Below, one piece after another: positions 1 to 7,362 of a stretch of 64,000 nucleotides of DNA. The notes beneath the pieces were generated by a model. The model did not search any database, was not told the origin of the DNA, and worked only from the letters and a program-made list of their open reading frames with translations. The DNA is from CAWALV01 sp963782965 (GTDB lineage: Bacteria > Actinomycetota > Actinomycetes > Acidothermales > Acidothermaceae): contig CAWALV010000006.1 of assembly GCA_963782965.1 (NCBI GenBank), positions 992,001 to 1,056,000 of the forward strand, in the 5' to 3' direction. The translations under genes and the position numbers were made by a program. Position 1 is the first letter of the stretch. The number at the start of each line of letters is the position of its first letter.

Positions 1-162
1 TCGCCGTCCGTCGTCTTGATCTTCGGCACGACCTCCGCCGACATCGCCAAGGGAGACTCCGTGGCGAAAGCCCTGGGCCTGCCGACATCGGATGTGAAGG
101 TCGGGCAACGAGTCACGGTCGCCGATGTCGTCGTCCTGGTGGGTGCCGACTACAGACCGTGA
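1..162 (+). CDS. LytR C-terminal domain protein, 3' fragment
   Basis: Only the last 53 codons are in the window, open from the first base and ending in TGA at 160-162. The fragment is a small alpha/beta unit ending in V-L-V-G-A-D-Y. This resembles the end of the LytR_C domain, which sits at the C terminus of many actinobacterial LytR-CpsA-Psr or single-pass wall-associated proteins. In actinomycetes such a gene often lies just upstream of rsfS, which fits here. The N terminus, any membrane anchor and any LCP catalytic domain are outside the window, so the enzyme class cannot be decided. The domain call is from pattern recognition only. Confidence 0.6.
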   Translation, partial: SPSVVLIFGTTSADIAKGDSVAKALGLPTSDVKVGQRVTVADVVVLVGADYRP

Positions 163-278
163 CGCCCCCGTGCGCCGCTGTGCCCTGTGCCGGACGTCGT
201 TCCGCGACCTTGCTGCCCTGAATGAGAGCATGGTCGTGAAACGAAGGCACCGAGAGGAGCACACCGAGGCATGAGCCG

Positions 279-692
279 ATGACCGCGTCACCGAGAGCTG
301 TCGATCTCGCCGTCGCTGCCGCCGAGGCGGCTGCGGAGAAGCTGGCGATCGACATCGTGGCATTCGACGTCAGCGAACGGCTGGCGATCACCGACGTCTT
401 CGTGTTGGCGTCTGCGCCGAACGATCGTCAGGTGCGCGCCATCGTCGATGCCGTCGAAGATCGGCTCCGCGAGCTCGATGCCAAGCCGGTGCGCAGGGAG
501 GGTCAGCGCGAGGGTCGTTGGGTGTTGCTCGACTACGCCGAGATCGTCGTCCACGTGCAGCACAGCGAGGAGCGCACCTTCTATGCGCTCGAACGGTTGT
601 GGAAGGACTGCCCCTCGCTCGACCTGCCCGAGAGCGTGACCGCCGCCGGCGACGACGTCGACAGCGAGTCCGCCGCCGCGGGCGGTGTTTGA
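279..692 (+). CDS. rsfS: Ribosomal silencing factor RsfS
   Basis: 137 residues, an Iojap/DUF143 family protein. RsfS binds ribosomal protein L14 and blocks joining of the 30S and 50S subunits when nutrients are low. The family core is visible from about residue 10 to 110: the I-T-D-x-F-V-L-A-S segment, the R-Q-V-x-A-I-V-D helix, and W-V-L-L-D-Y-x-E-I-V-V-H-V followed by a Y-A-L-E-R-L-W tail. The last 20 residues are acidic and Ala-rich and look disordered. The ATG at 279 is the likely start, with a purine stretch (GAGGAG) about 20 bases upstream. The next gene begins directly after its stop codon, so the two are probably cotranscribed. Confidence 0.92.
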   Translation: MTASPRAVDLAVAAAEAAAEKLAIDIVAFDVSERLAITDVFVLASAPNDRQVRAIVDAVEDRLRELDAKPVRREGQREGRWVLLDYAEIVVHVQHSEERTFYALERLWKDCPSLDLPESVTAAGDDVDSESAAAGGV

Positions 693-1328
693 GTGCCGGC
701 ATCGCGGGTGATCGTCTGGCGGCACGGGCAGACGGGGTGGAATGCGGAGCGGCGCTTCCAGGGCCACCTCGACATCGGCCTGGACGACGTCGGCCGCGAG
801 CAGGCGGTGCGGTCGGCGCGGCTGCTGGCGGGCCTCACGCCGTCCGCCCTGATCTCCTCCGATCTGACGCGCGCGCGGGAGACCGCCGAGGAACTGTCAC
901 GGCTCACCGGGCTGCCGGTGCGCATCGACAAGCGGTTGCGTGAGATCGACGTCGGTACCTGGCAGGGCCTCACGTTCGAGGAGGTGGCGTTGCGCCACCC
1001 GCAGGAGGCGGCAGACTGGCGCGACGGCGGCGAGGGGCGGCGTGGCGGCGGTGAGAACCTCACCGAAGTCGCGGAGCGCATCACGCCCGCGGTGCGCGAA
1101 GCCATCGCAGGCATGGACGACGGCACGACGCTGGTCGTCGCCACGCATGGCGCTGCGGGGCGGGCGTTGTTGGCGTCGATGATCGGGCTGCCCACGCCGT
1201 CCTGGCGTGCGTTGGGGTCGTTGACCAACTGCAACTGGTCGGTGCTCGGCCGGACCGACTCGACCTGGCGGCTGCTCGAACACAACGCCGGCACGCTGCC
1301 GACGGCAGCCGTCGGCGACGACCGGTGA
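693..1328 (+). CDS. Histidine phosphatase (phosphoglycerate mutase-like)
   Basis: 211 residues. The N terminus carries the R-H-G-Q-T signature of the histidine phosphatase superfamily, with His11 as the expected phosphohistidine. E-I-D-V-G-T-W-Q-G-L-T-F-E-E follows, and the second catalytic His is in V-V-A-T-H-G. The family covers cofactor-dependent phosphoglycerate mutases and small-molecule phosphatases; this short type is more often a phosphatase. In actinomycetes a member next to rsfS is common and is sometimes annotated as glucosyl-3-phosphoglycerate phosphatase, but the substrate cannot be read from the sequence. GTG start immediately after the rsfS stop (zero spacing), which suggests translational coupling. 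Confidence 0.85.
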   Translation: MPASRVIVWRHGQTGWNAERRFQGHLDIGLDDVGREQAVRSARLLAGLTPSALISSDLTRARETAEELSRLTGLPVRIDKRLREIDVGTWQGLTFEEVALRHPQEAADWRDGGEGRRGGGENLTEVAERITPAVREAIAGMDDGTTLVVATHGAAGRALLASMIGLPTPSWRALGSLTNCNWSVLGRTDSTWRLLEHNAGTLPTAAVGDDR

Positions 1329-1425
1329 CCCTCCTGGGCGTCGGTGATCGGCCGCCGGGCGGGCGGTCGGGGAGCAGTCTTGGTCCGCTAGACTGCACGT
1401 CGCTCGTCGGCTCGTACGGGCCTGC

Positions 1426-1498
1426 GGGGCTATAGCTCAGCTGGTAGAGCACTTGTCTGGCAGACAAGGGGTCAGGGGTTCGAGTCCCCTTAGCTCCA
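1426..1498 (+). tRNA. tRNA-Ala (GGC anticodon)
   Basis: A full cloverleaf can be drawn. The acceptor stem GGGGCTA pairs with TAGCTCC (one G-U), the D arm is GCTC/GAGC, and the anticodon stem CTTGT/ACAAG encloses the loop CTGGCAG, giving anticodon GGC for Ala codon GCC. The T arm is AGGGG/CCCCT around TTCGAGT. The discriminator is A1498. CCA is not encoded because the next bases are CCC. Its 3' end is repeated twice more directly downstream. Confidence 0.95.
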
Positions 1499-1525
1499 CC
1501 CTTAGCTCCACCCTTAGCTCCACCC
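1490..1525 (+). repeat. Three 12-bp tandem copies of the tRNA-Ala 3' end
   Basis: The unit TTAGCTCCACCC occurs three times exactly (1490-1501, 1502-1513, 1514-1525). The first copy is the end of the tRNA gene itself. The two extra copies lie outside the mature tRNA. They could be replication slippage or a scar of an element that used the tRNA end as its attachment site. No integrase is seen nearby. Confidence 0.9.
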
Positions 1526-1528
1526 AGT

Positions 1529-1557
1529 CCGACGGCTTGCGTACCGTGAGCCGTCGG
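1529..1557 (+). terminator. Hairpin downstream of tRNA-Ala
   Basis: A perfect 9-bp stem, CCGACGGCT at 1529-1537 and AGCCGTCGG at 1549-1557, with an 11-base loop. There is no T run. Its position just after the tRNA and its repeats suggests a terminator or 3' processing signal. The rest of 1558-1783 shows no convincing gene. Confidence 0.5.
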
Positions 1558-1783
1558 CCCTATCTACCGCTCGTCCGGCCGAACTTGTGGTGCCGAAACC
1601 CACCTGTTGCCGTAGCGGCTCCCTCGGGATCCGTCCGGGGCCGTCATGCCGGACAGCCGCTCCTGCGGGTGCTCCAGTGGGTACTCGCGCGCGCATCGAC
1701 GACGCCGTCCTCAGCTCCGCCTTGGTCTGGTCGATGGTGATGTGAGCGTGCTGGGCGTGTCTATGCGCTGCTGGAGGTCTTGG

Positions 1784-2809
1784 ATGGCTGGTCGCCGCAC
1801 AGGGGTGGCCCCTGCTGTGGCGCCGCGTCGGCCGCGAGCTGATCGGGCGCGGGAGTTGTTGGCCGACCGCAGCACCGTTGCCGGGATGCTTCCGGCGACG
1901 GCAGCGGTAGCCCTGCTCCTCATGCTTCCCGCAGGCCACTGGTCGGCCCCAGCGTTCGCCGGCCTGGTGGGCGGGACAAGCATGGCCGCCCTCTTCGCCG
2001 TAGTGAACATATGGTCAGGGCGGCGCGGGAATCTCCCACTGTGGTGGCTGCACCTTGAGATCGGGATCGGCAACGTGGCGGTGAGTGGGGTCGTGGCAAT
2101 CACCGCGAGCCAGAACATCAACATGGGCAACCTCTACCTCTTGACCGCGACCGTCGCCGTCCTGTTGTTCTCCGTCCGCGCCGCGCTCGCCCACGTCGGG
2201 GCGGCTGGCGTCTGCTACGCGGCGGTGCTCGCCTTCGAACCTGCGACCGCTGGCCCACCGGTGGTCGCGTGGTTGGCAGTCTTCGGCACCATCGGCGTGG
2301 TCGGCGCGGTCGTGATCGGGCTCGTGAGCGTGCTGCACCTGGCCGCCACCGCGGACCCGCTCACCGGGCTACCCAACCGGCGAGCCTGGGACGAGCGTCT
2401 CGACGAGGAGATGGAACGGTCCATGCGGATCGGTACGGCGCTGTCCGTCGTAGTGATCGACCTCGACGGGTTCAAGGACGTCAACGATCGCGACGGGCAT
2501 GCGGCCGGGGACCACCTGCTCCAGAGCATCGCCAAAGCCTGGGGGGCGCAGGTGCGTTCCGGTGGAGACTTCCTCGCCCGAATCGGCGGTGACGAGTTCG
2601 CCGTGATCGCCCCCGACTCCGGCCAGCTGGGGGTCCGTCGTCTGATCCAACGCTTCGCCAGGGCGGCACCGACAGAGACGTCCTTCTCAGCCGGCGCGGC
2701 CACCTGGGACCAGACCGAACGGGCCTCGGACCTACTCCACCGAGCCGACGTGGACATGTACGAAACGAAGCTCAAACACCGACGCGCCCGCCACCCCCAT
2801 AGCGCCTGA
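1784..2809 (+). CDS. Membrane-anchored GGDEF diguanylate cyclase
   Basis: 341 residues from the ATG at 1784, chosen because GGAGGT lies 5 bases upstream; the open frame extends further 5' without a ribosome site. The first ~180 residues contain about six hydrophobic segments, an uncharacterised membrane sensor. A D-P-L-T-G-L-P-N-R-R motif then opens the GGDEF domain. The active-site loop G-G-D-E-F (268-272) is intact, so synthesis of cyclic di-GMP from two GTP is expected. The usual inhibitory RxxD site just before the loop is not in register (R-S-G-G-D), so product inhibition may be absent or altered. There is no EAL domain. It stands alone between the tRNA and an unknown gene. Confidence 0.88.
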   Translation: MAGRRTGVAPAVAPRRPRADRARELLADRSTVAGMLPATAAVALLLMLPAGHWSAPAFAGLVGGTSMAALFAVVNIWSGRRGNLPLWWLHLEIGIGNVAVSGVVAITASQNINMGNLYLLTATVAVLLFSVRAALAHVGAAGVCYAAVLAFEPATAGPPVVAWLAVFGTIGVVGAVVIGLVSVLHLAATADPLTGLPNRRAWDERLDEEMERSMRIGTALSVVVIDLDGFKDVNDRDGHAAGDHLLQSIAKAWGAQVRSGGDFLARIGGDEFAVIAPDSGQLGVRRLIQRFARAAPTETSFSAGAATWDQTERASDLLHRADVDMYETKLKHRRARHPHSA

Positions 2810-2961
2810 CTGAACCTCCTGACGAAGCGGCGGATTCGCGTGATCGTCCGTCGGGTTCGGCGCCGTCGACGTCGACGGCGATCCAACAGCACAATGCCAG
2901 TTCGGTAGATCTCCTTGATCGGGCGCAGCATTGCGTTGCCCTTGATTCGTGGAGGTGGGCC

Positions 2962-3456
2962 ATGGCAGACGTCGCGGACGCGGCGGTGGTCGCTCAACTC
3001 GTTTCCGACGCGGCTGCCGTGCTCGATTGGTGCGCTGGATCCGACCCGGGCCTTGTCGACGACGCGGGGGAGTCGAGGCAGGTTCTGCCCGCCGATCTGC
3101 GCGACGTCTATGCGGCAGCCGTGGACCAACTCGTGACGATCCATGTCGCGCTGGCTTTGGCGACGTTGCGGGGCGAGAACCCGGCGTTCCCACTGGAGCG
3201 TGTGCTGCAACTGCTGCGAGACGCGGGCTGGGACGGCGCGATGCGGGACTTCAGACTTCGGGTCTTGGCGCGAAGTGGCCGCGCGGAGGTGACCGAGACT
3301 GCGTCTGGCGGCCGCGGCGGCGGTGGCCGGATCCGACGCAGGATCTTCAAGGGCTTTCTCGGCGCCCTCAACGCGGCCCTGGACAGCCTGAGCGGTCTGC
3401 CCGGTGTCGGAGCGATCGGGGAACTGAAGACGTTCGTCGAACGAGTGCTCTCCTAG
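2962..3456 (+). CDS. Hypothetical protein, 164 aa
   Basis: I do not recognise this family. The ATG at 2962 is preceded by a strong ribosome site (GGAGGTG at 2951-2957), which supports a real gene although a long antisense frame also exists here. The first ~100 residues look helical and fairly acidic. A Gly-rich basic linker follows near residues 112-124 (G-G-R-G-G-G-G-R-I-R-R-R). The C-terminal ~40 residues form a hydrophobic, amphipathic stretch (F-K-G-F-L-G-A-L). There is no signal peptide or clear membrane helix. It lies between the diguanylate cyclase and the ArsR operon, same strand, with its own ribosome site. Confidence 0.6.
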   Translation: MADVADAAVVAQLVSDAAAVLDWCAGSDPGLVDDAGESRQVLPADLRDVYAAAVDQLVTIHVALALATLRGENPAFPLERVLQLLRDAGWDGAMRDFRLRVLARSGRAEVTETASGGRGGGGRIRRRIFKGFLGALNAALDSLSGLPGVGAIGELKTFVERVLS

Positions 3457-3517
3457 CGTCTGGCTCATCGTTCGCAGCCGGCTCGCCAGGCCGTCGCCCA
3501 CGTCGGCTAGACGTGAG

Positions 3518-3546
3518 TTACATCTCTTACATTCTTTGAAGATAAC
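3518..3546 (+). promoter_or_regulatory. AT-rich promoter/operator region of the arsR-hyf operon
   Basis: An unusually AT-rich stretch just before arsR. TTACAT occurs twice (3518-3523 and 3527-3532), and GATAAC at 3541-3546 lies 17 bp after the first copy, a plausible -35/-10 pair. The repeated TTACAT could also serve as an operator for the adjacent ArsR protein. This is inference from composition and spacing only. Confidence 0.4.
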
Positions 3547-3555
3547 AAGTACGGT

Positions 3556-3897
3556 GTGCCGGTGCCGCACAATGCGCAGCCGGTCCACGTCGTCAAGGCG
3601 ACGCTGTTCCGTGTCCTTGGGCACCCGGCTCGGGTTCGCATCCTCGAGCTGCTGCGCGACGGCGAGCTGTCGGTGAGCGCGATCCAGGCCGACCTCGACC
3701 TCGACTCCGGCGGTGCGTCTCAGCACCTGGCCGCGCTGCGCCGGGTCGGCGTCGTCGACTCGCGCCGCGAGGGCACGACGGTCTACTACCGGGTGGACGA
3801 CGAGCGGGTGTTCGACCTGCTGGCCGCGGGCCGCGATGTCATCACCCGCCGGCTCGCCGGCCAGCAGTCGATCCTGCGCGAACTCGGTCGCACGTGA
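3556..3897 (+). CDS. ArsR-family winged-helix regulator, Rv0081-like
   Basis: 113 residues with a compact winged helix-turn-helix. The core L-G-H-P-A-R-V-R-I-L-E-L-L is followed by the recognition region G-A-S-Q-H-L-A-A-L-R-R and the wing R-E-G-T-T-V-Y-Y-R-V. No Cys pair for metal sensing is present; the protein has no cysteine. It is the first gene of a seven-gene overlapping operon, and its stop overlaps the next start (GTGA). In M. tuberculosis the equivalent operon is headed by Rv0081, an ArsR regulator of the hypoxia network, so control of the downstream complex and of itself is the likely role. GTG start at 3556; the in-frame GTG at 3562 is an alternative. Confidence 0.88.
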   Translation: MPVPHNAQPVHVVKATLFRVLGHPARVRILELLRDGELSVSAIQADLDLDSGGASQHLAALRRVGVVDSRREGTTVYYRVDDERVFDLLAAGRDVITRRLAGQQSILRELGRT

Positions 3898-5840
3898 CCC
3901 TTGCTCTGCTGCTGCTCGGTGTCGGAATGGTCGCGGTGGGCAGCATCCTCGTGCTGTTGCGTGCCGGCCTCGGACGAGGCATCGCCGCCCAGGCGGTCGG
4001 TGTGGCCCTCGTCGGCGTTGCCGGTTTCGCGCTGCTGGCCGGCGTCCACCCGATTGGCGCGCCCTTCACTGCGCAGCTCACGCCGCACCTCGGGGCCGAC
4101 CGGCTTTCCGGCCTGTTCCTCGGCACCCTCGCGCTGGTCGCCGCGCCGGCGCTCACCCACGCCGGCCGCTACCTCGAGCGGACGCTGCGGGGTCGGTTCG
4201 TCGCCGCGCTGACCGGCGGGTTCCTGCTGGTGATGATCGGCCTGCTGTGCGCGCGCGACCCATTGACGTTCCTGGCCTTCTGGGAGCTCGTGACGCTGCT
4301 GCCCGCAGCGATCATCCTCGCGCACCGAGGCGCAGACGCCGGCTCGCGCCGGACGGTCTTCATCTATGCCGCCATCACTCATCTCGGTGGCGCCGGAACC
4401 TGGGTTGCGGTGCTGCTGCTCGCCCACGCCGGCGCGTTCGGCGCGAGCGGAGGACTGGCCACCGGCTCCGCGCTGCAGGTCGGCGTCGGGCTCGCCGCGC
4501 TCGTCGGGCTCGGCACCAAGGCCGGCGTGGTGCCGCTGCACACCTGGCTGCCGCGCGCCCACCCGATCGCCCCCGCACCCGTCTCCGCGCTGATGAGCGG
4601 TGTGATGATCAAGCTGGCGGTCTACGCGATGGTGCGGGTCTTCGTCGACTGGCTCGGCGTCCTGCCCGGGTGGTTCGGCGTCACCGTCCTCGCGGTCGGT
4701 GCGGTGTCGGCGGTCGGCGGCGTCACCTACGCGTTGTTCCAGCACGAACTCAAGCGGCTGCTCGCGCTGCACTCGATCGAAAACGTCGGGATCATCGTGC
4801 TCGGCCTCGGTGCCAGCCTGCTGCTGCGTGCGCACGGAGCCCAGGCGTGGGCCGCGTTTGCCCTCGCCGCCGCGCTGCTGCACACCCTCAATCACGCCGT
4901 CTTCAAGGCGCTGCTGTTCCTCGGCGCCGGTTCGATCGAGCGAGCCACCGGCTCGCTCGAGCTGGACCGGCTCGGTGGCTTGTTGCGGCGCATGCCGTGG
5001 ACCGGCGGCGCGTTCCTGGTCGGGGCGATGGCCATCGCGGGGCTGCCGCCCCTGAACGGCTTCGCGTCGGAGTGGCTGACCTTGCAGGCCCTGGTGCACG
5101 TGCCGATGTCGGGGCGGGTCGATGATGCCGCCGCCGGTGGCTTCGCGCTCGCCGCGCTCGGCGCGACCGCCGCACTTGCAGTGTTCTGCTTCGTCAAGGT
5201 CGTCGGGCTGGTCCTGCTCGGTCCGGCGCGCCGGCCGGCGGCGCGCGACGCGGTCGAGGTGGCGCCGCCGATGCGCGTTGCTGTGGTCGCGCTCGCAGTG
5301 GTGTGCGTAGTCCTCGGGCTGGTGCCGGGGTTGCTGCTGCCGTCGCTGGTGGCGGTCGCGCCGTGGCGAGTACACGTCGCGACGTCGTTCGGCCTGCACC
5401 TACCCGGCACCGGCTCGCTCCCCACGCTCACCGTTGCCGCCGTCCTCGCCGCTCTCGTCGCGCTACTCGGGCGCTTACGCGGGCGGCGGGTGGCCGCGCC
5501 CGCCCCCACCTGGGTGTGCGGGCAGCAGGTCGTGCCCGCACTGAACTGGTCGAGTGCGGGGTTTACCAAACCGCTGCGGCTGGTCCTCGAACTCGTGCTG
5601 CGCCCTCGGCGCGAGATCGACGTGGCGACGGTCGGTGGCGTCGTTACCGAGGTCGCCTATCACGGCGAGGTACCCAACCTCATCGACGAGCGCGTCTATC
5701 GCCCGGTCACCCGCTGGTCGCTGGCTGCGGCCTCGCGGGCCCGGCGGCTGCAGAGCGGCAGCCTGGCGACTTACGTCGCCTACCTCGGCGGTGCCGTCGT
5801 ACTCGTGCTCGCGGCCGGGCGAGCGGGGTGGCTGGGATGA
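3894..5840 (+). CDS. hyfB: Hydrogenase-4-like antiporter subunit (HyfB/NuoL family)
   Basis: 648 residues with about 14-16 membrane helices, a proton_antipo_M protein. Family marks are visible: W-E-L-V-T-L-L-P near residue 130, the L-H-T-W-L-P-R-A-H-P segment with its conserved Lys and His near 205-220, and K-A-L-L-F-L-G-A-G-S-I near 335. A C-terminal T-W-V-C-G-Q motif is typical of HyfB/HycC-type subunits rather than Complex I NuoL. In group-4 hydrogenases this subunit is thought to couple electron transfer to ion pumping. The start overlaps arsR by 4 bp and the stop overlaps hyfC by 4 bp. It corresponds to M. tuberculosis Rv0083. Confidence 0.88.
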   Translation: MTLALLLLGVGMVAVGSILVLLRAGLGRGIAAQAVGVALVGVAGFALLAGVHPIGAPFTAQLTPHLGADRLSGLFLGTLALVAAPALTHAGRYLERTLRGRFVAALTGGFLLVMIGLLCARDPLTFLAFWELVTLLPAAIILAHRGADAGSRRTVFIYAAITHLGGAGTWVAVLLLAHAGAFGASGGLATGSALQVGVGLAALVGLGTKAGVVPLHTWLPRAHPIAPAPVSALMSGVMIKLAVYAMVRVFVDWLGVLPGWFGVTVLAVGAVSAVGGVTYALFQHELKRLLALHSIENVGIIVLGLGASLLLRAHGAQAWAAFALAAALLHTLNHAVFKALLFLGAGSIERATGSLELDRLGGLLRRMPWTGGAFLVGAMAIAGLPPLNGFASEWLTLQALVHVPMSGRVDDAAAGGFALAALGATAALAVFCFVKVVGLVLLGPARRPAARDAVEVAPPMRVAVVALAVVCVVLGLVPGLLLPSLVAVAPWRVHVATSFGLHLPGTGSLPTLTVAAVLAALVALLGRLRGRRVAAPAPTWVCGQQVVPALNWSSAGFTKPLRLVLELVLRPRREIDVATVGGVVTEVAYHGEVPNLIDERVYRPVTRWSLAAASRARRLQSGSLATYVAYLGGAVVLVLAAGRAGWLG

Positions 5841-6760
5841 GCGCGGCCGGAATCGCGAGCGCCGCGGTCCAGCTCGGCGGTGGGCTGGCGTTGGCGCCGC
5901 TGCTGCCCGGGCTGACGCAAAGGTGGAAGGCGCGGCTTACCGGACGGCGCGGCCCGTCAGCCTTGCAGCCCTACCGGGAGCTACGCCGGCTGTGGGGCAA
6001 GAGCGGTGTCGACGTCGCTGGCGCCAGCGCCGTCTACCGGCTCGCACCCGCTGTCATCGCGGCCGCGCTCGTCGCCGCCGTCGCGGTGGTGCCGGTGAGC
6101 GCAGCCGCACCCGACCTCGGCCTCGGCCACGACCTGTTCGTCCTGGCCGGCCTGCTCGCGCTAGCCCGGTTCGCCGCCGCTGCAAGTACCTGGGACGTCG
6201 CGAACGGCTTCTCGCTGATGGGTGCGAGCCGGGACCTGACGCTGTCGGTCGCCGCCGAGGCTGCGCTGCTGCTCTCCCTCGCGGTCGGCGCGGTGCTCGC
6301 CGGCACGACCAGCCTCACCGGCATGCTCGCCGGCACGGCCGGCGCCGCGGTTTGGTCCGGTCCGGCGCTGCCTCTTGCGGCGGCGGCGTTCGCGGTCGTC
6401 GCCGTCGCCGAGACCGGCCGCCAGCCGTTCGACAACCCCGACACCCACCTCGAGTTGACGATGCTGCACGAGGGTCCGCTGCTGGAATACGCCGGCCGCG
6501 ACCTCGCCTACCTTCAGTGGGCGGCAGCAGTCCGGCATTGGATCGTGCTGGTGCTCGCTGCTCAGGTGTTCCTGCCGCACCCGCGGCAGGCGTGGGTGCA
6601 GCTCGCGTTGCTGCCGGTGCTGCTCGTCGCCCTGTGCGCCGCGCTCGCCGTCACCGAGACGCTGTTGGCCAAGATGCGGCTGCTGGTCGCGCCGCGGCTG
6701 CTCGGCATCGCCGCGCTGGCGGCGCTGCTCGGCCTGGTCGCGAACGCGGTGGGGTCGTGA
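5837..6760 (+). CDS. hyfC: Hydrogenase-4-like membrane anchor (HyfC/NuoH family)
   Basis: 307 residues with about eight membrane helices. It is the NuoH-like anchor that joins the membrane arm to the peripheral hydrogenase module. The conserved NuoH-family segment A-E-T-G-R-Q-P-F-D-N-P-D-T-H-L-E-L-T lies at about 193-211, followed by the acidic E-G-P-L-L-E-Y loop that lines the quinone or proton channel in relatives. The ATG start overlaps the previous stop (ATGA); a much longer upstream open frame is ignored because it lies inside hyfB. It corresponds to HycD / Rv0084. Confidence 0.88.
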   Translation: MSAAGIASAAVQLGGGLALAPLLPGLTQRWKARLTGRRGPSALQPYRELRRLWGKSGVDVAGASAVYRLAPAVIAAALVAAVAVVPVSAAAPDLGLGHDLFVLAGLLALARFAAAASTWDVANGFSLMGASRDLTLSVAAEAALLLSLAVGAVLAGTTSLTGMLAGTAGAAVWSGPALPLAAAAFAVVAVAETGRQPFDNPDTHLELTMLHEGPLLEYAGRDLAYLQWAAAVRHWIVLVLAAQVFLPHPRQAWVQLALLPVLLVALCAALAVTETLLAKMRLLVAPRLLGIAALAALLGLVANAVGS

Positions 6761-7362
6761 ACGGCGCCGCCGCCTGGCTGCTGGTCGGCCTGGGGCTCGG
6801 CATCGTGGTGGTGCGTCGGCGTTCCGTCGCGACCGCACTCGTCACCGCGCAAGCCCTCGTGCTGGCCGGGATCGCGGTCGCCGACGCCCGCTCCGGCGAG
6901 GTCGTGGTGGCGCTCGCGCTCGCCGTTCGCGCACTCGGCCTCGGCGGGTTGTTCCTGCTCGCGGTCGCCCGCAGCCGTGAAGTGCGGCCCGTGCGTGCGC
7001 CGGTCAACCCGGCGGTGCGCGCTGGCGTCGCGATCGTGCTGATACTGCTGCTATCGGCGCTGGTGCCGACGTTCGGCCTGACTTCGCGCTCCGCCGAACG
7101 AGCCGTGCTCGCGCTGGTCGCCTGCGGATTGGCGACCGCCATGACGCGGCGCGCGACGTTGTTCCATGTGCTCAGCATCGTGTTGGTGGAAAACGGCCTT
7201 GCGCTCGCGGCGCTGGCATCGCCGCACTCGTCGCTGATCATCGAGCTCGGCGTCACGCTCGATCTCACCCTTATCGTTTGCGTCGGCGCGCTTTTCCACC
7301 TGCGTATCTTCACCGAGTTTGGCGCTGGCGATGCTGCGGCGCTGCGAGGCTTGCGTGATTAG
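6757..7362 (+). CDS. hyfE: Hydrogenase-4-like subunit (HyfE/HycP-like)
   Basis: 201 residues, almost wholly hydrophobic, with about six to seven membrane helices and few motifs. By position and size it is the HyfE-type subunit, whose second half resembles NuoK/MnhC. The conserved membrane glutamates appear as V-L-V-E-N-G-L near residue 147 and I-I-E-L-G-V-T-L-D near 162. GTG start at 6757 overlaps the hyfC stop (GTGA). The stop at 7360-7362 lies inside the start of the next gene, so the five structural genes are translationally coupled. It corresponds to Rv0085 (hycP). Confidence 0.8.
   Translation: MNGAAAWLLVGLGLGIVVVRRRSVATALVTAQALVLAGIAVADARSGEVVVALALAVRALGLGGLFLLAVARSREVRPVRAPVNPAVRAGVAIVLILLLSALVPTFGLTSRSAERAVLALVACGLATAMTRRATLFHVLSIVLVENGLALAALASPHSSLIIELGVTLDLTLIVCVGALFHLRIFTEFGAGDAAALRGLRD

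Noticed and set aside
1490..3456. Intact integrated element at the tRNA-Ala gene
   Set aside because: No integrase, excisionase or distal repeat of the tRNA end is seen in the window; only the local tandem copies.
2215..3726. A 503-codon minus-strand frame across the GGDEF end, unknown gene and arsR
   Set aside because: It is antisense to a recognisable GGDEF end and ArsR domain, and its translation is Arg-rich and without motifs. The plus-strand gene at 2962 has a strong ribosome site.
3786..5399. A 537-codon minus-strand frame over hyfB
   Set aside because: Gln/Arg/His-rich translation typical of antisense frames in GC-rich DNA; hyfB has clear membrane and family motifs.
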